Assembly: GCA_913060675.1 (NCBI GenBank)
Contig: CAJXUS010000006.1
Location: forward strand, 1 to 64,000
Direction of reading: 5' to 3'
Source: an uncultured Rhodospirillales bacterium
GTDB lineage: Bacteria; Pseudomonadota; Alphaproteobacteria; Kiloniellales; Kiloniellaceae
DNA: 64,000 nucleotides
Below, piece by piece: positions 28,159-37,869 of this stretch. The translations under genes and the position numbers were made by a program. The notes beneath the pieces are model-generated. The model was not told where the DNA came from, did not search any database, and was given only the letters and a program-made list of their open reading frames with translations. Position 1 is the first letter of the stretch. Each line of letters opens with the position of its first letter.

Positions 28159-28440
28159 TTATTTTGGCAGAACTTGTTTCCAAGGCGTAATGGTAACCTG
28201 TTCAAATAGACCAGCTTGTTTGTAAGGGTCGTTATCTGCAAAATCCTGAGCAGCAGTTGCGTCATCAAATTCCAGAATAAGTAAACTGCCAGTCATGCTC
28301 TCACCATCGGTGCCAAGTGTTGGACCTGCTACAACAACGCGGTCCATGTATTTGGTTAGATACTCAAGATGTGCCGGGCGGTTGTCAGCGCGTACGTGAG
28401 CGTGGTCTTTTTTATCTACGCAAGAGAAGATGAATTTCAT
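28159..28440 (-). CDS. YciI family protein
   Basis: A 93-residue dimeric ferredoxin-like protein with the YciI pattern HLEYLTKYMDRVVVAGP, SLLILEFDDATAAQDFADNDPYKQAGLF and VTITPWKQVL. The putative catalytic Asp/His pair (H24 region and the D of NDPY) is present. Function is unproven in the family. It lies 29 bases after gpsA and is probably in the tsaD-gpsA-yciI operon; the EVE gene may also belong to it. Confidence 0.92.
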   Translation of the reverse strand: MKFIFSCVDKKDHAHVRADNRPAHLEYLTKYMDRVVVAGPTLGTDGESMTGSLLILEFDDATAAQDFADNDPYKQAGLFEQVTITPWKQVLPK

Positions 28441-28469
28441 AACGGTTAAGTTCCTATCGTCTTTGATTG

Positions 28470-29489
28470 TTAAAATTCTGCTTTTTGAGGGCGGGCCAGT
28501 AAATTGGCGATGGTATGGTCGATATTGGCGTTGCGATGTAAAACATCAGAGATCGCATTGCAGATCGGCATATCAATCTGCAGGACTTTAGCCAGAGCTG
28601 AAACGGATTTACTCGAACTGAGCCCTTCGGCTACGGTTATCCGCCCTTTCAGATAGTCCTCAATTGTGGTGCCTTCGCCCAAGGCTTTGCCTAGGGCATA
28701 ATTACGAGATTGCGTAGCGGTACAAGTGAGGGTGAGATCGCCCATTCCGGCCAATCCCATGAGAGTCTCTCGGCGCCCGCCTTTGGCAAGGCCGAGTTTG
28801 ACGATTTCGGAGAGGCCTCTTGTAATTAGGGCGGCTCTCGCGTTGTCACCAAGCTTGCGCCCTTCAACAATCCCGCAAGCGATGGCGATAACGTTTTTAA
28901 CCGCGCCGCCAATTTCTGCCCCGATAGGATCAGCCGAGTGGTAAATGCGAAAAGATCTGCTGCCAAGGGTTTGAGCCAGCTGTTTACCAAGCTGTTCATC
29001 CAAGCAAGCGAGGGTAACGGCAGTGGGAAGTTCGTTAGCTACTTCTATCGCAAAAGTTGGACCTGAAAGAACGGCGATAGGATTATCAGGCATGACTTCC
29101 GCTAGCATCTCAGTCATCAACAAGCCGCTCGTGATCTCTACACCCTTGGCGCAAAGAACGAGGGGGACGCTTTTACTTATCTTATCCCGGTTTGCTTCGA
29201 GAACACTTCGCAGATGTTGTGACGGAACGACCAATAAGATGACATTACATTCAGAAAGATCATTTATTTCTGATGTCGCCTTAATGGATGGATTGAGAGC
29301 CGCACCCTTCAAGTAGAGTTTGTTTTCATGTTTATTGCTTATATCGGCGACGACTTGGGTATTTCGAGACCAGATTGTAACGTCATTTTCTGATGCCGCG
29401 GCTACCGCTGCGAGGGCAGTTCCCCAGGCACCAGAACCAATTACGCCTATTTTTTGTCTTGTTGGTTTAGAATCTCGTTGGGCAGTCAT
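28470..29489 (-). CDS. gpsA: Glycerol-3-phosphate dehydrogenase [NAD(P)+]
   Basis: A 339-residue cytosolic enzyme making glycerol 3-phosphate from dihydroxyacetone phosphate for phospholipid synthesis. The Rossmann motif is [37 protein letters not shown], catalytic K in [14 protein letters not shown] and [13 protein letters not shown] follow. The start is set at 29489, where ATG overlaps the tsaD stop as ATGA with AAGGA upstream; the frame is open to 29531. Translational coupling to tsaD is typical of alphaproteobacteria. Confidence 0.96.
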   Translation of the reverse strand: MTAQRDSKPTRQKIGVIGSGAWGTALAAVAAASENDVTIWSRNTQVVADISNKHENKLYLKGAALNPSIKATSEINDLSECNVILLVVPSQHLRSVLEANRDKISKSVPLVLCAKGVEITSGLLMTEMLAEVMPDNPIAVLSGPTFAIEVANELPTAVTLACLDEQLGKQLAQTLGSRSFRIYHSADPIGAEIGGAVKNVIAIACGIVEGRKLGDNARAALITRGLSEIVKLGLAKGGRRETLMGLAGMGDLTLTCTATQSRNYALGKALGEGTTIEDYLKGRITVAEGLSSSKSVSALAKVLQIDMPICNAISDVLHRNANIDHTIANLLARPQKAEF

Positions 29490-30556
29490 TTCTTTAGATC
29501 CTTCACGCCAGTGAGTTGATCTAGTGGCCATCTTGGTCTTGGGGCAAAATCAAGTGAATCCGTGAGGCCAAGGCGTAACCTTTCCAGCCCAGCCCAGGCG
29601 ATCATAACGCCATTGTCGGTACATAACTTGACGGGAGGAGCTAGCAATTTGGTATTGCGCTGGTCGGTTAATTCAGTAAGGCGACTGCGTAAAGCAAGAT
29701 TTGCAGCAACACCACCAGCAACAACAAGAGGGCCAGGGCGTCCGTATTTTTCTTCGAATATATCCATCGCCCTTTTGCAGCGATCAACGAGAACATCACC
29801 AACAGCTTTTTGAAAAGAAGCCGCGAGATCAGCTTTATCTTGCTCGCTCATGTTGTTGGGGTCACCACCGTCACCAATAATTTCGATTATCTTTTTGCGA
29901 ACTGCCGTCTTTAATCCGGAAAAGGAGAAGTCACATCCGGGACGGCCTTTCAAAGGGCGCGGAAGATCAAAGCGATCTTCATTACCTTGTTTGGCAATTT
30001 GCTCAATCAAAGGACCGCCGGGGTAGGGAATCCCCATCATCTTTGCCGTTTTATCAAAAGCTTCACCTACAGCATCATCGATTGTGCCGCCAAGTCGGGT
30101 GTAACAGCCGACGTCTTCTACCGCCAATAACTGACAGTGACCGCCGGAAACAAGAAGTAATAGGTAGGGAAACGCTGCTGCATCACCTTCGGTCAGACGG
30201 GCCGTGAGTGCATGACCCTCTAAATGGTTCACGGCGAGAAATGGTAACTTGCGAGAGGCTGCAATAGCTTTTGCCGTCATAACGCCGACAAAAACACCAC
30301 CAATTAAACCAGGTCCTGCGGTCGCAGCAATACCATCGAGATCATCGAAGCCGACGTTGGCCTCGTCCAGAGCTTCTCTGATCAGCCGATCTAGATGATC
30401 CATGTGACTACGTGCGGCGATTTCAGGTACCACGCCGCCATAGGGTTTGTGTTCCTCGAGTTGGGTGAGAACTTTGTTGGCGAGGATAGTGTGGTCACCA
30501 TCAACAATTGCTGCAGCTGTTTCATCACAGCTGGTTTCGATACCTAGGACCTTCAT
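29486..30556 (-). CDS. tsaD: tRNA threonylcarbamoyladenosine transferase TsaD
   Basis: A 356-residue ASKHA-fold protein that joins threonylcarbamoyl-AMP to A37 of ANN-decoding tRNAs with TsaB and TsaE. It starts [19 protein letters not shown], has the metal-binding HLEGH motif, VSGGHCQLL and the SGLKTAV signature, and [11 protein letters not shown] 30556 is preferred by family alignment; upstream ATG 30565 and an open frame to 30613 exist. The last 4 bases overlap gpsA. The tRNA-Thr at 37699 would be one of its substrates. Confidence 0.95.
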   Translation of the reverse strand: MKVLGIETSCDETAAAIVDGDHTILANKVLTQLEEHKPYGGVVPEIAARSHMDHLDRLIREALDEANVGFDDLDGIAATAGPGLIGGVFVGVMTAKAIAASRKLPFLAVNHLEGHALTARLTEGDAAAFPYLLLLVSGGHCQLLAVEDVGCYTRLGGTIDDAVGEAFDKTAKMMGIPYPGGPLIEQIAKQGNEDRFDLPRPLKGRPGCDFSFSGLKTAVRKKIIEIIGDGGDPNNMSEQDKADLAASFQKAVGDVLVDRCKRAMDIFEEKYGRPGPLVVAGGVAANLALRSRLTELTDQRNTKLLAPPVKLCTDNGVMIAWAGLERLRLGLTDSLDFAPRPRWPLDQLTGVKDLKK

Positions 30557-30806
30557 AGCTTCCATATTATGTTGAGTGGGTAGAGCCTTGCAGACTGTAC
30601 CGAATTTAACCATTACACTCTAGAAAATAGCATAATTAGCGCTTCGGCAAGCCTTCCCTCTTAAATTTGCACTATGACGGATATTCCAAGAAAAAAATCT
30701 AGGTGTAATTCATATCTTCTGGGTCAAATAACCAAAAGTTGAGTTTACTGTGAGGACGAAAACAGAGCTATTTAGGATATGATTTCCTTATGTCGCTGGA
30801 GTTTAC

Positions 30807-31616
30807 ATGAAACCCGTTGAAACCATGGTTGTTATAGGACTGCTAATTCTAGGTTTGGCTTTTGCAACGCTCTCGCAAGCTGCCCCATATGTGGAGACAA
30901 GGGATGTTTCCGGAGGGCGTTATGTTGCTGTCATGCCTGAAGGAGTTTCTGCCGATGGGCTTATGCCAGTTCTCTTTTATTATCATGGGTATGGACAATC
31001 TGCAGAGACAGTAAAGAACAACAAGGCTCTGCTGAAGTTGGTATCTGAGCGTGGAATTTTATTGGTAATACCCGATGGGTTAAATCGCAGTTGGTCAAAC
31101 GTTGGTGCGCCTAGTGAAAAGCGCGACGAGATAGAATTTACCCAAAATGTTCTTCAGGATGTCCGGGCGAACTGGAAAATTAAACAGGGCCAAATTTGGG
31201 CTACAGGATTTTCTCAAGGAGGTTCAATGGCATGGGACGTTGCTTGCTACATGGGAAATGAGTTTTCTGCATTTTTCCCAATAGCGGGATCTTTTTGGCG
31301 ACCTCACCCGGTGACTTGTGAGGGGCCAGTAAATATTCGGCACATACATGGTTTAAGCGACAGAGTCGTTCCAATGCGAGGACGTGCAATTGGTGAGCGT
31401 TGGCACCAAGGCGATGTTCGACAGGGTGTAGCGATCTGGGAAGGTTTAAATGGCTGTGAAGCTCTTCCAACCGAAGTCTCGCTCAAGGATATGAGCTGTA
31501 AAATTTGGAGTGGGTGTCGTTCAGGTAAAGCCTTGGAATTGTGTCTGCATAATGGGGGGCACAACGTCAAAACGGAGTGGATAGCACGCGGGATTGATTG
31601 GGCAGAAAGCCTTTAA
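30807..31616 (+). CDS. Secreted esterase of the PHB-depolymerase (LpqC-like) family
   Basis: A 269-residue alpha/beta hydrolase with an N-terminal signal sequence (about residues 1-26, ending SQAAPYV). The oxyanion and nucleophile motifs are PVLFYYHGYGQS and GFSQGGSMAW; the acid lies near HGLSDRVVPM and the histidine in NGGHNVK. It resembles feruloyl-esterase/PHB-depolymerase-type enzymes (COG3509). GGAG lies 6 bases before the ATG. It and the next gene sit between the tsaD and hemC units. Substrate unknown; likely acts in the periplasm or outside the cell. Confidence 0.87.
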   Translation: MKPVETMVVIGLLILGLAFATLSQAAPYVETRDVSGGRYVAVMPEGVSADGLMPVLFYYHGYGQSAETVKNNKALLKLVSERGILLVIPDGLNRSWSNVGAPSEKRDEIEFTQNVLQDVRANWKIKQGQIWATGFSQGGSMAWDVACYMGNEFSAFFPIAGSFWRPHPVTCEGPVNIRHIHGLSDRVVPMRGRAIGERWHQGDVRQGVAIWEGLNGCEALPTEVSLKDMSCKIWSGCRSGKALELCLHNGGHNVKTEWIARGIDWAESL

Positions 31617-31753
31617 GAGGGAGTGCATTGATAAATTAGGAAATAGATCTATAGAATTTATTAGGAGTTAACCAGTTCCTGCGTCATAACAACGATATAA
31701 TGTTACAGAAATATTAAATCAGGCTTACCTTCTTGCCGAGTTAGCCAGTTGAT

Positions 31754-32635
31754 ATGTTGTTGGGGGACGAATTGGGAATAACCATTGCTGTACTGGTAAT
31801 CTTATCAGCGTGCCTTCATCCGCTTTGGAATACCCTTATTAAAAAAGATGACGACCAACGGGTAGCCTTTCTCGCCCTGACTGTTGGTCTTATCCTTATT
31901 TCCTTCACACACATTCTACTTGTTGATTATGATTTTGGCGGTGCTTTATTGGTCTGGGACAGTATTCTGCTCTCTTGGATCGGGCAGATGTGTTACGGCA
32001 CCGGGCTGGTTATTGTTTTACGCCGCGGAGATCTATCGGCCTATTATCCCATCGTACGCTCTACACCGGTAATTGTGATTTCATTCAACTTTTTTGTTCT
32101 TGGCCAGTCATATGATTTACTGGTTATTCTGTTTGTTATCATAGTCTTGGCCGGGGCATTTGCTCTACAATACAGACGAGGGCGACGGTTGTTGGATGAC
32201 CCGATAACTCTCGGCTTTGCTCTTCTCGCGCTTTTGGGCACGGGAATATATACTCTCGCAGATGCGGCTTCGATGCAGATTATCGAGCCTCCTGTACTGA
32301 ACTTTTGGGTAAACGTGTTATGTTTTCCTAGCTATTGCATGCTCTATTGGCTCATAGATCGGGACAATACAGGTTTGCGAAGCTTGAAGGCCATTATCAC
32401 CAAACCTCTACACTACTTGCTGATCGCGGCTATTTGTTACTGCTCTTATTATCTCATTCTCTATGTTTATAGTGAGGGAGCTGATGTTGCAGCGGTTGCC
32501 ACTGTTCGTCAGGCCTCTATTCCAATCTCAGTTCTGATCGGTGGCCTGTACCTAAGAGAAGGGGCGGTTCTGCGTCGCTTGGTCGCGTCGCTTCTTCTTG
32601 CTGTAGGAATTGTCGGAATCATCTTGAACGGGTAA
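31754..32635 (+). CDS. EamA/DMT family transporter
   Basis: A 293-residue membrane protein with about ten helices and two EamA-like repeats (SACLHPLWNTLIKK opening; closing repeat RQASIPISVLIGGLYLREGAV). Probably an exporter of small metabolites. Ribosome site is weak. It is not adjacent to a regulator, unlike the EamA gene at 10075. hemC begins 51 bases after its end, so it may share that transcript. Confidence 0.88.
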   Translation: MLLGDELGITIAVLVILSACLHPLWNTLIKKDDDQRVAFLALTVGLILISFTHILLVDYDFGGALLVWDSILLSWIGQMCYGTGLVIVLRRGDLSAYYPIVRSTPVIVISFNFFVLGQSYDLLVILFVIIVLAGAFALQYRRGRRLLDDPITLGFALLALLGTGIYTLADAASMQIIEPPVLNFWVNVLCFPSYCMLYWLIDRDNTGLRSLKAIITKPLHYLLIAAICYCSYYLILYVYSEGADVAAVATVRQASIPISVLIGGLYLREGAVLRRLVASLLLAVGIVGIILNG

Positions 32636-32689
32636 GGTGGCCCTGAAAATGGAACTGACCCACAAATTTAAATATAATGGCTGTTATTG

Positions 32690-33643
32690 ATGACTGATCA
32701 CCCCATCCTCCGACTTGGTACCCGTGGTAGCCCGCTTGCTCTAGCTCAGGCTAACGAAGTAAAGCGCTTATTGGGTGCCGCCCATGCCGATCTCGCCTCT
32801 GATAGTGCGATCGAAATCGTTGTCATTAAGACCACAGGGGACATGATTCAAGATCGTGCTCTTTCAGCCATTGGCGGCAAGGGGCTTTTTACCAAAGAAA
32901 TCGAAGATGGGCTTCAAGATAGCAGCATCGATATAGCCGTTCATTCCATGAAAGATGTACCGACATGGTTGCCAGATGGATTGGAGATATCCACGGTTTT
33001 GGAACGAGAAGACCCAAGAGATGCCCTGTTTTCCAACAAGGGTAAAACTTTGGCAGACCTTCCAAAGGGAGCTGTTGTTGGATCAGCTTCTTTACGTCGC
33101 CAAGCCCAGATCAAAGCCAAGCGTCCTGATATTGAGGTAATAACCTTTCGGGGATCAGTACAGACCAGACTCCGTAAGTTAGAAGAAGGTCAGGTTGATG
33201 CCACGCTTCTTGCTGTGGCGGGATTGAACCGTCTTGGGCAGTCAGAATTAATTACTTCTGCGCTTTCGATAGAAGAAATGTTACCTGCCCCTGCTCAGGG
33301 GGCCGTTGGCCTAGAAATCCGTATCGGTGATACTCGTGTACGCTCTTATGTGGATGCGATCCATCATGAGCCAACTATGCAGCGTATTTCTGCTGAACGT
33401 GCCTGTCTTGCTGAGCTTGACGGTTCTTGTCGTACTCCTATTGCGGCCCTTGCAGAAATCAATGGGGACGAAATGCATCTTCGTACTATGCTGGCTGCGA
33501 CAGATGGCAGTGAGATTTTTACGACTGAACGTCGAGGCCCCGTAACTGAGGCGATAGAGATGGGGCGATCTGCAGGACGTGACCTAAAAGAACAAGCGGG
33601 TGAAGAATTCTTTAGAATTCTCGAAGCACAACAGGCCGAATAG
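32690..33643 (+). CDS. hemC: Hydroxymethylbilane synthase (porphobilinogen deaminase)
   Basis: A 317-residue enzyme that polymerises four porphobilinogens to hydroxymethylbilane in heme/tetrapyrrole synthesis. RLGTRGSPLALAQANEVK opens the protein, VHSMKDVPTWLP holds the active site, and ELDGSCRTPIAA contains the dipyrromethane-binding cysteine. ATG 32690 is used although TTG 32687 is directly before it. hemD follows by 33 bases, forming the canonical hemCD pair. Confidence 0.97.
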   Translation: MTDHPILRLGTRGSPLALAQANEVKRLLGAAHADLASDSAIEIVVIKTTGDMIQDRALSAIGGKGLFTKEIEDGLQDSSIDIAVHSMKDVPTWLPDGLEISTVLEREDPRDALFSNKGKTLADLPKGAVVGSASLRRQAQIKAKRPDIEVITFRGSVQTRLRKLEEGQVDATLLAVAGLNRLGQSELITSALSIEEMLPAPAQGAVGLEIRIGDTRVRSYVDAIHHEPTMQRISAERACLAELDGSCRTPIAALAEINGDEMHLRTMLAATDGSEIFTTERRGPVTEAIEMGRSAGRDLKEQAGEEFFRILEAQQAE

Positions 33644-33676
33644 AGAACTTGATATAAAGCTAGCTCAGAGATCACG

Positions 33677-34390
33677 ATGACAAAGCATCTCGTTACGCGA
33701 CCAACGGTAGATCAGGAGCCTTTTATCTCTGAACTAAAGGCCGTTGGGCGAGAAGTCGTCCTTTCTCCTGTGTTTGATATCCATTTTTTTGAAGGCGCAA
33801 ACTTAGATTTTTCAAACGTACAAGCTATTTTGATCACATCTGCGAATGGTGTACGTGCGATTTGTCAAAGATCTAACGATTTTAACCTTCCTGTCTACTG
33901 TGTAGGCGATTCTTCTGCGCAAGCAGCGCGGCATGCCGGATTCGAAAATGTGTTTTCTGCAAATGGGGATGTTGCTGATCTAGCTGAACTAATAAGTTCT
34001 AACCTCAATCCTAATGAGGGACGTTTACTTCATCCCGCAGCTTCCAAATTAGCTGGAGATCTCGGCGGACTTCTGAGGGTGAGAGGGTTTCACTATCAAC
34101 GGGAAATACTCTATGAAGCCAAGGCATTGGAGAGTTTGAATTTTAGCATTATTGATCAAATAAAATCTAATGAAATCAAAGAAATAAGCTTTTTTTCTCC
34201 TCGATCATCCAAGATATTCTTAAAGCTACTAAAGAGAGCGGAACTAGAGAAGGAGCTCATAGAGTGTAGAGCCTATTGCCTAAGCTCTGCCGTTGCCAAA
34301 CATCTTGAACATATTCAGGGTTTGGAAATTATGATATCGGATCGGCCAACTAGGCAGTCTTTACTTAAGTTAATCGCTTCTTACAAATAA
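33677..34390 (+). CDS. hemD: Uroporphyrinogen-III synthase
   Basis: A 237-residue protein with the two-lobed HemD fold: LVTRP near the start, ILITSANGVRAI, VYCVGDSSAQAARHAGF, and FFSPRSSKIF with CLSSAVAKHL in the second lobe. It closes and inverts ring D of hydroxymethylbilane. Sequence divergence is usual in this family; synteny with hemC and the mitofilin-hemY genes supports the call. Confidence 0.92.
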   Translation: MTKHLVTRPTVDQEPFISELKAVGREVVLSPVFDIHFFEGANLDFSNVQAILITSANGVRAICQRSNDFNLPVYCVGDSSAQAARHAGFENVFSANGDVADLAELISSNLNPNEGRLLHPAASKLAGDLGGLLRVRGFHYQREILYEAKALESLNFSIIDQIKSNEIKEISFFSPRSSKIFLKLLKRAELEKELIECRAYCLSSAVAKHLEHIQGLEIMISDRPTRQSLLKLIASYK

Positions 34391-34471
34391 GTGTACGTAC
34401 GTACTAGATTTTCCCTTAACTCTGGCGCATAGTTTTCTTGAAAATAGATTTCTGGATGACTGAGGTTAAGA

Positions 34472-36163
34472 ATGGCCAATAAATCGGGCGATAAATCAAG
34501 AAACTCCCCTGTTAACTCTGCTGCTAGCTCTGGGGGCAAAGAATCTTCTCAAGCCGCTGATAAAGACAAAAGCTCTTCTCCTTCAGTGCAAGAGAGCCCG
34601 ACAAACGAAATTATTACGGCCTTTGGCGGCTTACGCCCTCTTGCGAACAAGCTCGGTATCGCGGTTAGCACAGTTCAAGGATGGAAAGAGCGTGATTCGA
34701 TCCCTGCTGCCCGCCATGAAGAAATTCTTCAGGCCGCCGCTAAAGCCAAAATCACTTTAGATGTAACGCGTGTGCGTGAGAGTGATAACCTGCAAAACGA
34801 GGCACCTGAGCAAGAAGAGAGCAGCGACAAAATCAAAACGGATCAATCATCTGGTCAATCTTCCGGCCAATCTTCTGGAAAAGCAGCTTCATCCAAATCA
34901 TCTATCCCGGAAACAAAAAGCTCGGTGCCTTCCTCGGGAAGTAAATTTTCCGTCGATAAGTCTTCATCTGATGATGCGACGAAAGATAAGCTGGATGCTG
35001 ATCCTTCTAGTGAAACCATTCCGCAGAATGTGGTGGTTCGTAAAGGCGGAGGCCTGAACAGCTTTTTGTATGGTATGGGGTTTTGTGCTCTTGCTGTTGC
35101 TGGAATTGTTTTCTTCCGTGGCCATTGGTTGCCGCTTGTTGAAAATATACCTTCCTTGGGAAGCGATCCTGCTAACAGTTCGGTTGTTGATCTCGAAAAT
35201 AGAATCGTCGGTCTTGAACAACACGCCTTTGATAATCAAAGCCAGGGCGTTGACGAGAACCGTTTCTTATCTCTTTCCGAAGAAGTGCGCACTTTGAAGC
35301 TTCACCAATCAGAACTTGATCGCCAATTGAAGGATTTAACCAGTGGTGGCGTGGTGGTGACAACTGGTGATGTTGATCAAGGCCTAATGGATTCATTGCG
35401 TGGTGAAATGCGCAAAACCCAAGACCGATTACAAGAGTTGGAAATGTCTCTCGCAACAGGTGGAAGTTCTGGAGCTGGATCGATATCCAGCTCAACGGTA
35501 TCTTCTCCGACGGGTGTTTCCTTACAGCAATTGAATAGCTTAAAGTCTCAGCTGTCCTCTCTGTCATCACAGGTTGATACCCTTAAAGGAGGGCAACCTG
35601 TTCGTTCCAGCCCGGCAACAGGTGATGTCTATCTTGCTTTAGGTGTGCTGCAATTACGTGATGCTCTGCGTGGATCGGGTCCGTTCATCAAGGAACTGGA
35701 TCTGCTCCGTGCTGTTGCTCCTGCAACTGGGACCGTTCAGGATCTGATCTCCCCACTTTCTTCTTTTGCAGCAGCAGGGCTTCCGAGCCTAACCGAACTT
35801 CGTGCAGACTTTCCGGCCGCCGCGAGGAACGCGCTGTCTGCGGATAAAATTGCTGGTGGGCAGACCTGGGTTGATAAGGCGGTTGGTCGTGTAAGCGATG
35901 TAATCTCAATTCGCCCCATTGATATTTTGGATGGCGTGGGAACCTCAAGTGTTCTTGCCAGAGCCGAGAATTTCCTTGTTGAAGGAGATCTCTCTGGTGC
36001 TTTGCGAGAACTCGAAAACCTCACAAGTGCCGCAAGCAGTGGCATGGATAAATGGTTGGTTTTGGCAAAACAGCGTCAGGACGGGGAGCGGGTTAGCGGC
36101 AAGCTGGCCTTACTTTTGATCGGTGTGACCGAACAAGGTAGCGGTGTCGGGGGAGTACAATAA
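34472..36163 (+). CDS. Mitofilin (Mic60-like) family protein with N-terminal HTH domain
   Basis: A 563-residue protein. An acidic/serine-rich start is followed by a Cro/YdaS-like helix-turn-helix (about 48-95: ITAFGGLRPLANKLGI, then VSTVQGWKERDSIPAARHEE), a low-complexity linker with SSGQ repeats, one membrane helix (about 195-215), coiled coil (about 230-370) and a conserved mitofilin C-terminal domain (SPATGDVYLALGVLQLRDA to the end). In alphaproteobacteria such proteins shape the inner membrane next to hem genes. GAGG precedes the ATG. It lies in the usual hemD-mitofilin-hemY order. The soluble HTH would face the cytoplasm. Confidence 0.88.
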   Translation: MANKSGDKSRNSPVNSAASSGGKESSQAADKDKSSSPSVQESPTNEIITAFGGLRPLANKLGIAVSTVQGWKERDSIPAARHEEILQAAAKAKITLDVTRVRESDNLQNEAPEQEESSDKIKTDQSSGQSSGQSSGKAASSKSSIPETKSSVPSSGSKFSVDKSSSDDATKDKLDADPSSETIPQNVVVRKGGGLNSFLYGMGFCALAVAGIVFFRGHWLPLVENIPSLGSDPANSSVVDLENRIVGLEQHAFDNQSQGVDENRFLSLSEEVRTLKLHQSELDRQLKDLTSGGVVVTTGDVDQGLMDSLRGEMRKTQDRLQELEMSLATGGSSGAGSISSSTVSSPTGVSLQQLNSLKSQLSSLSSQVDTLKGGQPVRSSPATGDVYLALGVLQLRDALRGSGPFIKELDLLRAVAPATGTVQDLISPLSSFAAAGLPSLTELRADFPAAARNALSADKIAGGQTWVDKAVGRVSDVISIRPIDILDGVGTSSVLARAENFLVEGDLSGALRELENLTSAASSGMDKWLVLAKQRQDGERVSGKLALLLIGVTEQGSGVGGVQ

Positions 36164-36164
36164 T

Positions 36165-37601
36165 ATGAAACGTGCTCTGATTTACTTCATCAAATTGGCT
36201 TTGGTTCTGACCGTTGTTATCTGGATTGCGAACAGGCCCGGTACCGTATCTGTTGATTGGATCGGCTATCGCCTGGAGACCACGGTTGGTGTTCTCTTTC
36301 TTGGGGCCGTCGCTCTGGCGGTTTCTGCTGCTTTTATCTATCGCTTTTGGCGAAGCATGATCAATGCGCCGGCTCTCTTTGGTCAGGCGCGGCAAGACAA
36401 CCGTAAGAAAAGGGGTTACAAAGCCCTTACCCACGGTATGGTCGCTGTCGCCGCTGGTGAAGCGCAAACAGCCATGGCTATGGCGCGAAAGGCAGAGGCA
36501 CTACTTTCAGACGAGCCTCCCTTGACGATGCTGTTGTCTGCTCAGGCCTCTCAACTTCAGGGCAATGAAGAGGCCGCGACGAATTATTTCACGGCAATGC
36601 TGGAAAGCAAGGAAACCAAATTCCTCGGTTTACGAGGGCTCTTGATGCAAGCACAGCGTCGCGGCGATCTTAAAATCGCTCTTGAGCTGGCCAGACAAGC
36701 CCATGCCTTAAGCCCAAAAACGCCTTGGGTCTTGGAAAGTTTGTTTGAGTTGTCTGAAGCAACAGGTGATTTTGCCTCTGCTGATCAGGCGCTAAAAGAA
36801 GGCGCGAAGACCAAAGTATTAAGCAATGCAGATGCCGGTCGAAAACGTGCTGTCGTCAAACTAGAACAAGCCTTGAGCGCTGGGGATAAGGACCAAGAAC
36901 AAGAGGCCCTGACACACGCGAAAGAAGCCTATAAACTTGCCCCTGATCTCGTGCCTGCGGTTACATTTCTTGCGGGTACTTATGGTCGGTTAGGTAAAAC
37001 GAAGGACGCAGAAAAGGCGCTTCGGAAAGCTTGGTCCAAACAACCACACCGTGATCTGGCACGCGCCTATGTTGCTCTCTGGCCTGCGGAATCGGCTGTT
37101 GAGCGGGTAAGGCGTTTAGGTCAGATGGTTTCTAAAAATCCAGATCATTACGAAAGCCATATTGCTCTCGCCGAAGCAAACCTATCGGCCAAGCTATGGG
37201 GTGAAGCCCGCAGGTATTTGAAGCTAGCCTCGGAAGAAAGTGGCCCCAGCCGTCTTGTCTGTCGTTTGATGGGGCGTCTTGAAACCGAAGAGCACGGTGA
37301 TACCCGCGCCGCTGCCGAGTGGTTTGAAAAAGCAGAAACCGCTTTGATTGCGCACAATTGGGTTTGTAGCTCTTGCGGTGCCATCGCGGATAGCTGGCAG
37401 GCCCACTGTGGTGATTGCCGTTCGTTTGATACCCTGAGCTGGAAACGGCCAACCGTGCTACGAGAAGAAAAGGCATTGGAAGTTAATAATCAAAAGCCAA
37501 CTTCAGCGCCTCCAGTTTTACTAGAGCACACGGGGGAGCACGAAGTCATCATTACGAAGCCTACCGCTATTGAAGGTGCCGCGAGAGACGTGGGCGCTTA
37601 A
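36165..37601 (+). CDS. hemY: HemY-type TPR membrane protein with C-terminal zinc ribbon
   Basis: A 478-residue protein: two membrane helices near the start (about 8-27 and 40-63, HemY_N), then a TPR-like helical repeat region (about 90-375), then a zinc ribbon with four cysteines (WVCSSCGAIADSW and HCGDCRSF), ending in a polar tail. The role in tetrapyrrole or heme-related assembly is by family only. ATG 36165 has GGGGGAG about 9 bases upstream and lies 1 base after the mitofilin stop. The rubredoxin-like ribbon resembles that of LapB/YciM. Confidence 0.9.
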   Translation: MKRALIYFIKLALVLTVVIWIANRPGTVSVDWIGYRLETTVGVLFLGAVALAVSAAFIYRFWRSMINAPALFGQARQDNRKKRGYKALTHGMVAVAAGEAQTAMAMARKAEALLSDEPPLTMLLSAQASQLQGNEEAATNYFTAMLESKETKFLGLRGLLMQAQRRGDLKIALELARQAHALSPKTPWVLESLFELSEATGDFASADQALKEGAKTKVLSNADAGRKRAVVKLEQALSAGDKDQEQEALTHAKEAYKLAPDLVPAVTFLAGTYGRLGKTKDAEKALRKAWSKQPHRDLARAYVALWPAESAVERVRRLGQMVSKNPDHYESHIALAEANLSAKLWGEARRYLKLASEESGPSRLVCRLMGRLETEEHGDTRAAAEWFEKAETALIAHNWVCSSCGAIADSWQAHCGDCRSFDTLSWKRPTVLREEKALEVNNQKPTSAPPVLLEHTGEHEVIITKPTAIEGAARDVGA

Positions 37602-37698
37602 GGGGTTGGATAAGTCTGTAGGTTGTGTCGAAATTACTCGTTAAACGAGAGTTTAGGGGTTTCATCTCACGATTTATCTATGGTATTTTTACATGTGT

Positions 37699-37774
37699 GC
37701 CCCAATAGCTCAGTTGGTAGAGCACTTCATTCGTAATGAAGGGGTCAGCGGTTCAAATCTGCTTTGGGGCACCA
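37699..37774 (+). tRNA. tRNA-Thr (CGU anticodon)
   Basis: A complete cloverleaf: acceptor GCCCCAA/TTGGGGC, D-arm GCTC...GAGC, anticodon stem CTTCA/TGAAG with loop TTCGTAA (anticodon CGT at 37732-37734), T-arm AGCGG/CTGCT, and an encoded CCA at 37772-37774. It reads ACG threonine codons. It stands alone between hemY and a leftward lipoprotein gene; no integrase or repeat of the 3' end is nearby. Confidence 0.96.
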
Positions 37775-37869
37775 TAATATTTAGTTGCAATCTCAGTAAC
37801 TAAGAGTGGCGAGAACATCCGATAAATACTGAAATCGATCAAAGCGATTAGGATACACCGAGGACCAAA

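Noticed and set aside
34845-34885. Repeated Ser-Ser-Gly-Gln codons in the mitofilin gene
   Set aside because: A short low-complexity linker repeat; no sign of a mobile or regulatory repeat.
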